Assembly: GCA_040509055.1 (NCBI GenBank)
Contig: JBEVLT010000176.1
Span: 1 to 10,614 of the forward strand
Source: JAJKIP01 sp040509055
Lineage (GTDB): Bacteria > Bacteroidota > Bacteroidia > Chitinophagales > Chitinophagaceae
Reading direction: 5' to 3'
Length of the DNA: 10,614 bases
In this document: one piece after another, positions 1 to 6,740 of the stretch
Numbering within the stretch: the stretch's first letter is position 1
Layout: the number at the start of each line of letters is the position of its first letter
Notes under the pieces: model-generated
Databases searched by the model: none
What the model was told of the DNA's origin: nothing
What the model saw: the letters and a program-made list of their open reading frames with translations, nothing else
Translations under genes and position numbers: made by a program

Positions 1-5
1 TGAGA

Positions 6-488
6 ATGAAATTCTTTTCCGGAAGGAAAACCCTGGCAGTGGCCGGGATGGCTTTTTTTAGTGTAATGGCGCTCGGTATTACCGGCTGCGACAAAGACAA
101 TGATGACGAGCGTGTATATACCATCAGCGGCAATGCCAGCGGCAGCCAGGTAGTGCCGGCTGTAATCGGCAATGGAACGGGTACCATTACCGGTACCTAT
201 GATCCCAATAACCGTATGCTGACCTATACCACCAGCTGGAGCAACCTGAGCAGTGCGCCCACTTCTGCACGGTTTTACAATGGCAATTCCGGAACGAGCG
301 GTACACCCACCGGCAATCCCTGGACCCTGGGTTCAGGCCTGACCGGTGCCGGTAATTACTCCGGCACGATGACGCTGACATCAGACGAGGAGACCCAGCT
401 GACCAGGGGAAAATGGTATTATTCATATAGTACCACCGGTAACCCGAATGGGGAAGTGCGCGGCCAGGTCACGGCCACGCAACAGTAG
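6..488 (+). CDS. CHRD-domain lipoprotein
   Basis: A 160-residue exported lipoprotein of unknown role. Residues 1-27 form a signal peptide: a basic start (MKFFSGRK), a hydrophobic core, and the lipobox ITGC with Cys28 as the lipidated residue. The residues after Cys28 (DKDNDDE) are strongly acidic, which resembles the lipoprotein export signals that place Bacteroidota lipoproteins on the cell surface; surface location is inference. Residues about 36-158 read as a CHRD (chordin-like) domain: a V-x-G-x-x-S-Q-V-V-P opening (SGNASGSQVVPAV), a central segment ending in a conserved ARFY-type strand, and the terminal NPNGEVRGQV signature. CHRD domains form beta-sandwiches and occur in many secreted bacterial proteins without a known activity. 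The gene begins five bases into the window, so its promoter is not visible; ATG at 6 gives a complete signal peptide. It ends at a strong terminator and appears to close its own transcription unit. Confidence 0.88.
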   Translation: MKFFSGRKTLAVAGMAFFSVMALGITGCDKDNDDERVYTISGNASGSQVVPAVIGNGTGTITGTYDPNNRMLTYTTSWSNLSSAPTSARFYNGNSGTSGTPTGNPWTLGSGLTGAGNYSGTMTLTSDEETQLTRGKWYYSYSTTGNPNGEVRGQVTATQQ

Positions 489-514
489 ACCGGCTGCGTT
501 AACATATTATCAGG

Positions 515-544
515 AGGCTGTCCCGCAAGAGACAGCCTTTTTTT
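515..544 (+). terminator. Intrinsic terminator after the CHRD gene
   Basis: A perfect 8-bp stem (AGGCTGTC at 515-522 with GACAGCCT at 531-538) encloses an 8-base loop. An unbroken T run at 538-544 follows. It lies 27 bases after the stop codon of the CHRD lipoprotein gene. The opposite strand has no T tract after the hairpin, so it terminates rightward transcription only. Confidence 0.88.
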
Positions 545-577
545 ATTGCATAGATGATTGGTACGCTGATTAAATTT

Positions 578-713
578 TTAGCGGCCGGTGATCACCTTTG
601 CATCACGATATGCGTGATGCTCCCCGCCTTGATGCTCCTTGCCGATGACCGGCAATTGCTTGCCCACGTACTGCTCCGGCTCGAACCCACATTGGACATT
701 CTTCCGGCCTCAT
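578..713 (-). pseudogene. Possible frameshifted small zinc-ribbon-like gene remnant
   Basis: On the minus strand, 580-709 is open in one frame and ends at TAA (578-580). The reading looks protein-like, with many codons ending in G or C: CGFEPEQYVGKQLPVIGKEH, then a His/Gly-rich stretch and VITGR. A second frame starting at ATG 711-713 gives MRPEECPM and stops making sense at the same point. Adding two bases (TG) at about 689-690 joins the two into a 45-residue protein with a CPMCG motif, as in zinc ribbons. This could be a decayed gene, a small gene carrying a real or sequencing frameshift, or chance. I recognise no family. Confidence 0.3.
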
Positions 714-803
714 CCGGCCGGCAGAAGATCAGCCTGCTGCAAACCCTACCTCAGGCGATAAGCTGCCTGCTCTGATCATATTCGTCAATGATAAATTAAA
801 TCA

Positions 804-820
804 GTTACGGATTCGGTAAC
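804..820. repeat. 17-bp near-palindrome upstream of the CLC gene
   Basis: GTTACGGATTCGGTAAC has matching 5-bp arms (804-808 and 816-820), one mismatched pair, then one more inner pair around a 3-base centre. Its symmetry and place, about 80 bp before the CLC start, would suit a dimeric regulator. A match this short can also arise by chance, and no second copy was noticed. Confidence 0.25.
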
Positions 821-865
821 AAGCAGCAGGGTCAGCAAAGCCACAGTACGTCAGGCTGTATTAGT

Positions 866-897
866 TTTGCGGGCGGAAGTCATTAAGTGTAATTTTG
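866..897 (+). promoter_or_regulatory. Bacteroidota-type promoter boxes before the CLC gene
   Basis: TTTG at 866-869 and TAATTTTG at 890-897 match the Bacteroidota -33 (TTTG) and -7 (TAnnTTTG) elements, separated by 20 bases, which is an acceptable spacing. The difficulty is position: the -7 box ends three bases before the ATG at 901, so transcription would begin at or just after the start codon. Either the mRNA is leaderless or nearly so, or the match is fortuitous. Confidence 0.3.
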
Positions 898-900
898 TTT

Positions 901-2283
901 ATGAAGTTTTATTGGTACCGGCGACGGTTGTTGATCAGGTTTCATGCCTTGCGGAGACAGTATATCGGGCATCGTAACTTCCTGATCGTCGTGAGTTTTA
1001 TTATCGGGTTGCTATCGGCGCTTGCTGCAGTACTACTCAAGCTGACTGTCCAGTTTTTTGAGCGAAGGGCGGGAAGCATCAATGATGCAATGGGAAGCAG
1101 CTGGCTTACAGCTATTTTCCCGCTGATCGGTACCGGAGTTTCATTGCTCATCCTGAAGTATATTTTCAAAGGCCGGTTACAAAGAGGTGTTGGTTTCATC
1201 ACGGAAAGTGTAGTCCGGGGTGAGGGACGTATTCCCAAGCGACACCTGCTGGGGCATATTTTTACAAGTTCCATAACGGTTGCTACCGGGGGCTCTGTGG
1301 GCCTGGAAGCACCTATTGTGGCAACCGGTGCCGCAGTGGGATCAAATACTGCACAGGACCTGCGTCTGCCATCAAAAGATACGGTCCTGCTGCTTGCCTG
1401 CGGAGCCGCAGGCGGCATTGCTGCTATTTTCAATAGCCCTATTGCCGGAATTGTTTTTACCCTGGAGGTTTTATTACTTGGCTTCAATATCCCTTTTTTT
1501 ATTCCCCTGCTGATTTCTACTGCTACGGCCACTGTTGTGTCGCAATTGTTATATCCTGAGAAGTTCTTCTTCTTTGTTTTTACCGGGTGGAATATCAGGG
1601 CCATTCCCTTTTATATTGTATTGGGAGTGTGCTGCGGTTTTATTTCCATTTATGTCTCGGCCATTGTCAATAAAGCAGAGCGCTTTTTTCACAAAAGAGG
1701 GTTTACCTGGAAAACGTGGCTGATGGGGGGTATCCCCTTATGTGTGCTTGTTTTCGTGCTGCCGGTATTGTATGGTGAGGGCTATCATGCCATCACGGCC
1801 CTGCTGCATGGGAACTACGATGTGCTTGTTTCGCATTCGATGTTTTCCGGGATGCCACGCAATACGGCAATCATTCTTGCCTGTATCCTGCTGATCCTGG
1901 TGAAAGCCATCACTGCTACGCTTACAACCGGGGCTGGCGGCAATGGCGGTATCTTCGCCCCCTCGATGATCATTGGAGGGCTAACCGGATTTTTATTTGC
2001 ATTTGTGATCAACCTTACCGGCATCTTCCCATTGAATACGCCAAATTTCATAATTGCGGCGATGGCCGGGGTGATGGCGGGCGTATTGCATGCTCCGCTT
2101 ACCGCTATTTTCCTGATGGCGGAGATCACGGGTGGCTATATCCTGTTTGTGCCCCTCATGATCGTGGCAGCGCTTTCTTATTTTATCACCCGGCGTTATG
2201 TACGGCATTCCATTTATCACCAGCCGCTTGCCAATAAAGACCTGCTGCCGGGCGATACCCTGATGTACAGAGATCATTTCTGA
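901..2283 (+). CDS. CLC-family chloride channel / transporter, no CBS domains
   Basis: A 460-residue polytopic inner-membrane protein that moves chloride or a similar anion. The family landmarks are in order. The first filter motif is altered: GVGFI at 96-100 where the E. coli protein has GSGIP. GLEAP at 134-138 keeps the gating glutamate (Glu136). AAGGIAAIFNSPIAG at 169-183 leads into TLEV, where Glu189 is followed by Val190. GGIFAP at 349-354 is the third filter motif. Tyr413 in ITGGY matches the inner-gate tyrosine. Val190 falls where CLC exchangers carry the internal proton-transfer glutamate, so channel-like or uncoupled transport is possible (inference). The protein stops soon after the last helix and lacks the cytosolic CBS pair found in many relatives. 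I chose ATG 901; a TTG six bases upstream (895) is also in frame. No clear ribosome binding site is seen. Many of its codons end in A or T compared with the sugar genes downstream. It appears to be a single-gene unit. Confidence 0.93.
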   Translation: MKFYWYRRRLLIRFHALRRQYIGHRNFLIVVSFIIGLLSALAAVLLKLTVQFFERRAGSINDAMGSSWLTAIFPLIGTGVSLLILKYIFKGRLQRGVGFITESVVRGEGRIPKRHLLGHIFTSSITVATGGSVGLEAPIVATGAAVGSNTAQDLRLPSKDTVLLLACGAAGGIAAIFNSPIAGIVFTLEVLLLGFNIPFFIPLLISTATATVVSQLLYPEKFFFFVFTGWNIRAIPFYIVLGVCCGFISIYVSAIVNKAERFFHKRGFTWKTWLMGGIPLCVLVFVLPVLYGEGYHAITALLHGNYDVLVSHSMFSGMPRNTAIILACILLILVKAITATLTTGAGGNGGIFAPSMIIGGLTGFLFAFVINLTGIFPLNTPNFIIAAMAGVMAGVLHAPLTAIFLMAEITGGYILFVPLMIVAALSYFITRRYVRHSIYHQPLANKDLLPGDTLMYRDHF

Positions 2284-2304
2284 AACTTCCTTATCCCATA
2301 AAGC

Positions 2305-2467
2305 TCAGCCATTCCTGATCCCGGTTTTGTTTTTATCAAGCTTTTTCTGAAGCCGCTGCAGCAATTTTTTTCCTTTGCCGGCTTCATAGATCAGGCCGTC
2401 TTCGGTCAGGCGTGAAATTTCGTTGATAAGCTGCCGCTTCTTTCTTGGTTGTCAATTGTCTTATCAT
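2305..2467 (-). pseudogene. Possible frameshifted remnant of a small basic protein
   Basis: The minus-strand frame 2451 to 2305 is open for 48 codons and reads as a real C-terminus: KKRQLINEISRLTEDGLIYE, then AGKGKK, then an amphipathic Lys/Leu-rich helix (LLQRLQKKLDKNK) before TGA. It has no start codon and is closed upstream by TGA. In the neighbouring frame ATG 2465-2467 opens MIRQLTTKK, which joins it if one base near 2440 is ignored, giving about 53 residues. The helix-EDGLI-GKGKK pattern recalls a winged-helix end, but I cannot assign a family. It may be a decayed gene tail whose earlier part is lost. Confidence 0.3.
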
Positions 2468-2659
2468 GGATTTAAATTGATGATCGAAAGGGCTGTAAAT
2501 ATCATACCGCAAGCATCTTGTGGATGATAAGCACCTATGCGGAATCGTTGGCGGGGAGCAGGGCGGTCTAAGGCTGGGAGCCCGGGATAGGTAAATGCGT
2601 ATGATAGCATTGTACAATAATTGGTTAAAATCCGACAGAAACCTCCTTTGAGCGCCTGC

Positions 2660-2667
2660 TACATTTG
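2660..2667 (+). promoter_or_regulatory. Candidate -7 box for the symporter operon
   Basis: TACATTTG matches the Bacteroidota -7 consensus TAnnTTTG exactly and would leave a leader of about 50 bases before the symporter ATG. No TTTG lies at the right distance upstream; the nearest, at 2647-2650, is too close. The site therefore rests on one box. Confidence 0.35.
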
Positions 2668-2726
2668 CAAAGAGCCGTACTGAACTGCAGAAAAGATCAT
2701 CCAGAAACACGGCCGCCCCTCATACG

Positions 2727-4307
2727 ATGAAGAGTTTGCCTGTTTTCGATCTTGTCATTATCGCCATCTACCTGATCGGGATGGTACTGGTAGGTGTGTG
2801 GTTTTCCCGCAGGAACAAAGGGGCCGATCAGTTTACAAAAGCAGGCGGGCGGATTCCGGCCTGGGCGATCGGCCTGTCTATTTACGCCACTTTTCTCAGC
2901 AGCAATACCTTTCTCGGTGTGCCTGGTAAGGCATTTGGTGGCAACTGGAATGCGTTTGTATTCGGTCTTTCCATGCCCCTGGCCGCCTGGGTGGCAGCAA
3001 AATATTTCGTTCCTTTTTACCGCCGTACGGGCGAAGTCTCGGCCTATACACACCTCGAGCACCGCTTTGGTCCCTGGGCCCGCACCTATGCTGTGGCCTG
3101 CTTCCTGCTGACCCAGCTGGCGCGTATGGGTTCCATTTTTTTCGGGATTGCCCTTAGCCTGCAGGCGCTTACCGGCCTGTCCATGGCCATGATCATGATC
3201 GTGATGGGCGTCTGCATCATCGTATACACGGTGCTGGGCGGTATCGAGGCGGTGATCTGGACGGAAGTGGTGCAGGCGATCATCAAAACCCTCGGCGCTT
3301 TGCTCATCATCTATCTCGTTGTAAGAGAAATGCCTGGCGGCGTGGACAGGATCGTTGAAATTGGCAACCAGGACCATAAGTTCAGCCTCGGCAGCTTTGC
3401 GCCCGATCTTACCACTTCCACTTTCTGGGTCATTTTGTTGTATGGTTTTTTTATCAACCTCAACAATTTCGGCATGGACCAGAACTATGTGCAGCGCTAT
3501 CATGCGGCTACTTCCGCCAGGGCGGCGTCCCGTTCCATCTGGATGTGTGTATGGCTCTACCTGCCGGCTTCGCTGTTGTTTTTTATCATCGGCAGCTGCC
3601 TGTACGCCTACTACCAGGTAAACCCGGAGCTGCTTACCATGGTAAAAGAACAGGCTGCCCGGGAACGGCTTCCTGTGGGGGCGGCTGCCGACCAGGTGGC
3701 ACAGCTGGCGGCGCAGCTGCGGCCTGCCGATTACGGCGACAAGGTGATGCCGCATTTCATGGTCAACAAAATACCGGTGGGCCTGGTAGGGCTGATCGTT
3801 TCCGCCATTCTTTCTGCAGCCATGAGTACCATCAGCTCTGGTATGAATGCGTCGGCTACCGTGTTTACAGAAGATATTTACAACCGCTATTTCAACCGGC
3901 GTGCCACCGACCCACAGCGGATGCGGGTGCTCTATATCGGTACCGTGGTATTCGGGCTGGCAGGCATGGGCACCGGCATTGCCATGATCGGTGCAAAAAG
4001 CATCCTGGATATGTGGTGGGAGCTGTCGGGCATCTTTGCCGCCGGCATGCTTGGTATTTTCCTGCTGGGCATGGTGAGCAAGAGGGCCGGTAATGCCCAG
4101 GCGCTGCTGGCCGCCATCATCGGTGTGCTGGTGATCATCTGGCTCACCTTTTCACCACGGCTCGGTGGTGAATACGCGGCTTTCCGCAATCCATTTCATA
4201 CCAATATGACCATCGTGGTAGGTACCCTGGCTATTTTCCTGGCCGGCACCATTCTCAGCAGCCGGAAAAAGAAAAGATCAGCGGCCGAAAAGAGCAATCC
4301 TTTGTAA
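2727..4307 (+). CDS. Sodium/solute symporter (SSS family)
   Basis: A 526-residue inner-membrane symporter that would use the sodium gradient to import an organic solute, probably a sugar or sugar acid given its neighbours. About 13 membrane segments are visible, starting at residues 7-26. Family signatures are present: GGIEAVIWTEVVQ at 171-183, DQNYVQRY at 251-258, and SAILSAAMSTISSGMN at 359-374. The last corresponds to the helix that supplies Na2-site residues (Ser367, Thr368 region) in vSGLT-type carriers. A soluble, Ala/Gln-rich loop at about 297-346 separates two membrane segments. The C-terminus is short and basic (RKKKRS). It is the first gene of a three-gene operon; the aldolase gene starts 9 bases after its stop. 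The start at 2727 is the first Met before the first helix and has no strong ribosome binding site. The substrate cannot be read from sequence; the sugar-transporting branch is likelier than the proline or pantothenate branches. Confidence 0.92.
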   Translation: MKSLPVFDLVIIAIYLIGMVLVGVWFSRRNKGADQFTKAGGRIPAWAIGLSIYATFLSSNTFLGVPGKAFGGNWNAFVFGLSMPLAAWVAAKYFVPFYRRTGEVSAYTHLEHRFGPWARTYAVACFLLTQLARMGSIFFGIALSLQALTGLSMAMIMIVMGVCIIVYTVLGGIEAVIWTEVVQAIIKTLGALLIIYLVVREMPGGVDRIVEIGNQDHKFSLGSFAPDLTTSTFWVILLYGFFINLNNFGMDQNYVQRYHAATSARAASRSIWMCVWLYLPASLLFFIIGSCLYAYYQVNPELLTMVKEQAARERLPVGAAADQVAQLAAQLRPADYGDKVMPHFMVNKIPVGLVGLIVSAILSAAMSTISSGMNASATVFTEDIYNRYFNRRATDPQRMRVLYIGTVVFGLAGMGTGIAMIGAKSILDMWWELSGIFAAGMLGIFLLGMVSKRAGNAQALLAAIIGVLVIIWLTFSPRLGGEYAAFRNPFHTNMTIVVGTLAIFLAGTILSSRKKKRSAAEKSNPL

Positions 4308-4316
4308 TCCTGCACT

Positions 4317-5276
4317 ATGTCAACGTACAAAAAATCAATCATGTCAACTTCAAAGAAATTCATACCCGTCATGCTCACGCCGTTTCATGAAGACGGTTCT
4401 ATCGATTACGATGGCCTGTCGGCATTGACGGCTTATTATATCGAGGCCGGCGCCGGAGGCCTTTTCGCCAACTGCCTGTCCAGCGAGATGTATGAGCTGA
4501 GCAGCCGCGAACGACTGGATATTACCGCTCATGTGGTGAAAGCCGCCGCTGGAGCCGTGCCGGTATTCAGCACCGGCACCTTCTCTGCTGACGGCAGGGA
4601 ACAGGCCGATTTTGTCAAACGTATTTATGAAACAGGCGCCTCGGCCGTTATCGTCATCAGCAGCATCCTGGCCCGGGAAGAAGAATCCGATTCATTGCTG
4701 GAGGAGCGGGTCCATCAGTTGCTTGACAACACCGGCGATATCCCGCTCGGGTTTTATGAATGCCCGGTGCCGTATAAACGGGTATTGAAAGCGGAACAGC
4801 TGCAGCAATTCGTATCAACGGGACGCGTAGTGTATCACAAGGATACAAGCCTGAGTATCGACGCCATAAAAGCCAAGCTGGCTGCCACCAGCGCTTACCC
4901 GTTCGAGCTGTACGATGCCTATATGGTCAATGCCGTGGCTTCGCTGCAGGCAGGCGCCGCCGGCCTGTCGTGCATACAGGGCAATTATATTCCTGAACTG
5001 ATCAGCTGGCTTTGCGACAATTTTGATAATCCCAGCCTTCAGGAAGAAGTGCAGCTGGCGCAGCAGTTCCTTACCCGCAACATGGATGTGATGCACGAGG
5101 TATACCCTGTGGCTGCCAAGTATTTCTTACAGAAAAGAGGCGTGCCCCTGGGACTGACCACCCGCCGGCAGGGCAATATTTTTTCAGAACAAGCGAAACA
5201 GGACGTTGACCGGCTGTTTGAAAGCTACCAGGCCTTGCAAGGCAGCCTCGGGCTTCGCCGGCAACTGATTGCCTGA
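4317..5276 (+). CDS. DHDPS / N-acetylneuraminate lyase family aldolase
   Basis: A class I (Schiff-base) aldolase-fold TIM barrel of 319 residues, typical in length. FIPVMLTPF at 15-23 is the family opening. Lys175 in YHKDTS is the expected Schiff-base lysine, and Tyr147 in GFYECP is the catalytic tyrosine. QAGAAGLSCIQGN (about 211-223) is the late barrel motif. The substrate-carboxylate motif, GTTGE in true DHDPS, reads CLSSE at 53-57, so lysine biosynthesis is unlikely. The symporter context suggests reversible cleavage or condensation of a 2-keto-3-deoxy sugar acid or related compound, with pyruvate as product (inference). Two in-frame starts compete: ATG 4317, 9 bases after the symporter stop, and ATG 4341. 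The second puts the protein start where relatives usually begin, seven residues before FIPVM. The DUF3748 gene starts 33 bases downstream, consistent with cotranscription. Confidence 0.9.
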   Translation: MSTYKKSIMSTSKKFIPVMLTPFHEDGSIDYDGLSALTAYYIEAGAGGLFANCLSSEMYELSSRERLDITAHVVKAAAGAVPVFSTGTFSADGREQADFVKRIYETGASAVIVISSILAREEESDSLLEERVHQLLDNTGDIPLGFYECPVPYKRVLKAEQLQQFVSTGRVVYHKDTSLSIDAIKAKLAATSAYPFELYDAYMVNAVASLQAGAAGLSCIQGNYIPELISWLCDNFDNPSLQEEVQLAQQFLTRNMDVMHEVYPVAAKYFLQKRGVPLGLTTRRQGNIFSEQAKQDVDRLFESYQALQGSLGLRRQLIA

Positions 5277-5309
5277 GCCGGCAAACGCGAACAGGTCGAT
5301 TTTACCGGT

Positions 5310-6710
5310 ATGAAAAAAGATGGTGCACGAAACGGGAAACCGGATGGCTGGCGCTGGCCGGCTTCCGGCCTATTCCTTTTACTGTTTATATTTATATCCA
5401 GGCAACCCATGTCATACCAGGAAATCCAATTGACCCATGCTGCCGGAGGGCATTGCCTGAATACCACGCAGTGCTTTTCGCCCGATGATCAATGGATCGT
5501 ATACGATAACCGTAATGATGATACGCAGCTGGCTTCCAACGGGACCATCGCAGCCGTACACAGCATTACCGGGGAAATAAAGATCCTGTACCGTACAGAC
5601 AACCAAACCGTCTACGGGCCAGGTGCCGGGGCCGCTACGTTCTCGCCGGCAGCCAATCGTGTCCTGTTCCTGCATGGCATCCGGAATGCTGCGAAAGATA
5701 ATCCCTATAGCTTTACCCGCCGTACCGGAGTAGCCATAGATATGGAGCGACCCCTTATACCCCTGTTCCTGGATGCCCGCGACATTACGCCCCCCTATAC
5801 TCCCGGCGCGTTGCGGGGTGGCACGCATGCGCATACCTGGAGCGGCGACGGGCAATGGATCAGCTTTACATACAACGATTATGTGATCGAACAGGCAGCC
5901 CGCAGCGATGCCGGCATTCACGATCTTCGTACGGTCGGCATACTGGTGCCGGGCCCAAAAGTGATCGTGGATAAAACGAATGGGCCTGAGAACAATGATG
6001 GTGAAATGGTGGCCCTGCCCGTAGCTGTCGTAACGGAACATCCTGCCGCCGGCACTGATGAGATCGACAAAGCCTTCGACGAATGCTGGATCGGGGAGAA
6101 CGGCTACCAGCGGACCGATGGCAGCCGCCAGCATCGTGCTATTGCCTTCCAGGGCAATGTGCGGGACAATGAAGGCCGGGTGAAGACCGAGATATTTGTA
6201 GCCGATATTCCCGATACCATCCTGCAGGCAGTACTGCGCCAATCCGTGCCGGAAGGGATACAAAGACTACCTGTGCCGCCGGGCATCACGCAGCGAAGGA
6301 TCACGTTTACGGGTGAAGGTGTCAGCGGACCGCGGCATTGGCTGCGCACCACGAAAGACGGATCGCTGATCGCCTTCCTGGCAAAAGACAGCAGGGACAT
6401 CGTGCAGCTGTTTGCCGTGTCGCCGAATGGCGGTGCGATCGTGCAGCTGACGCATAACCCGTTCCCGGTACAGGGGCCGTTCAACTGGAGCCCCGATGGC
6501 CGGCGGATCGCTTACCCGGCCGATAACAGCGTGTTCATTACCGACATTACAAATGGGGACACGCAGCGCATCACACCGCGCCGGCCCGATGAAGAGCGGC
6601 CCATAGGGGCAGTATGCTGGAGCCGTGATGGTTCCCTGCTCTGTTATAACCGTTACGTCTCCACTGCCGGTGGCCGTTACCTCCAGATATTCCTGCTGAA
6701 AGAGCGATAG
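5310..6710 (+). CDS. DUF3748 (YidR-like) beta-propeller protein
   Basis: A 466-residue protein with TolB/PD40-type propeller repeats: CFSPDDQWIVYD at 55-66, HTWSGDGQWISFTYND at 175-190, FNWSPDGRRIAY at 391-402 and VCWSRDGSLLCYN at 435-447. The GGTHAHTWS...SFTYND block and the QGNVRDNEGR segment at 281-290 look like the conserved parts of DUF3748, whose E. coli member is YidR, a protein without an established function. Residues 19-30 (SGLFLLLFIFIS) form one hydrophobic segment after a basic N-terminus, so the propeller is probably anchored on, or exported across, the inner membrane. A start at Met34 (5409) would give a soluble cytosolic form, but ATG 5310 fits the operon spacing better. No active-site residues can be named. 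The association with a symporter and an aldolase suggests a role in sensing, binding or modifying the imported compound (inference). It ends the operon. Confidence 0.82.
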   Translation: MKKDGARNGKPDGWRWPASGLFLLLFIFISRQPMSYQEIQLTHAAGGHCLNTTQCFSPDDQWIVYDNRNDDTQLASNGTIAAVHSITGEIKILYRTDNQTVYGPGAGAATFSPAANRVLFLHGIRNAAKDNPYSFTRRTGVAIDMERPLIPLFLDARDITPPYTPGALRGGTHAHTWSGDGQWISFTYNDYVIEQAARSDAGIHDLRTVGILVPGPKVIVDKTNGPENNDGEMVALPVAVVTEHPAAGTDEIDKAFDECWIGENGYQRTDGSRQHRAIAFQGNVRDNEGRVKTEIFVADIPDTILQAVLRQSVPEGIQRLPVPPGITQRRITFTGEGVSGPRHWLRTTKDGSLIAFLAKDSRDIVQLFAVSPNGGAIVQLTHNPFPVQGPFNWSPDGRRIAYPADNSVFITDITNGDTQRITPRRPDEERPIGAVCWSRDGSLLCYNRYVSTAGGRYLQIFLLKER

Positions 6711-6740
6711 GATCAGGGTTTTATTACGTGGAAAATCACA

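Larger units (their letters stand above)
489..900. other. Intergenic gap with terminator and possible gene remnant
   Basis: Between the CHRD lipoprotein and the CLC gene there is no convincing intact gene. The stretch holds the terminator at 515-544, a probable decayed minus-strand gene end at 578-713, a short near-palindrome at 804-820 and a promoter-like pair of boxes at 866-897. A 73-codon plus-strand reading at 554-775 has no recognisable motif and lies antisense to the better-looking remnant. Confidence 0.55.
2284..2726. other. Intergenic gap with possible gene remnant and promoter box
   Basis: This region separates the CLC gene from the symporter operon. It holds a minus-strand coding-like remnant at 2305-2467 and a TAnnTTTG box at 2660-2667. 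I see no hairpin-plus-T-run terminator for the CLC gene. The 108-codon minus-strand reading at 2384-2710 is not convincing as a whole, though its end overlaps the remnant. Confidence 0.5.

Noticed and set aside
554..775. 73-codon plus-strand reading frame after the terminator
   Set aside because: It has no recognisable motif and no ribosome binding site, and it lies antisense to a frame with better codon character (578-713). It reads as chance.
2384..2710. 108-codon minus-strand reading frame before the symporter
   Set aside because: Its N-terminal two thirds are low in protein-like character and overlap the symporter promoter region. Only the segment near 2441-2467 may be relevant, as the front of the frameshifted remnant.
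2697..3755. 352-codon minus-strand frame opposite the symporter
   Set aside because: Its composition (many His, Gly, Arg, Gln) is the antisense shadow of a GC-rich membrane protein gene, and the plus strand carries clear SSS signatures.
5412..6263. 283-codon minus-strand frame opposite the DUF3748 gene
   Set aside because: It has no family motifs and lies fully inside a well-supported plus-strand propeller gene, so it is an antisense shadow.
2727..6710. Sialic-acid (nan) catabolic operon
   Set aside because: A symporter plus a lyase-family enzyme suggests it, but there is no NanE, NanK, sialidase or mutarotase here, and the aldolase carboxylate-binding loop differs from NanA.
6711..6740. 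Possible bidirectional terminator between the DUF3748 gene and the convergent araC gene
   Set aside because: Only a three-base-pair GTG/CAC arm is present. There is no stable stem and no suitable T tract.
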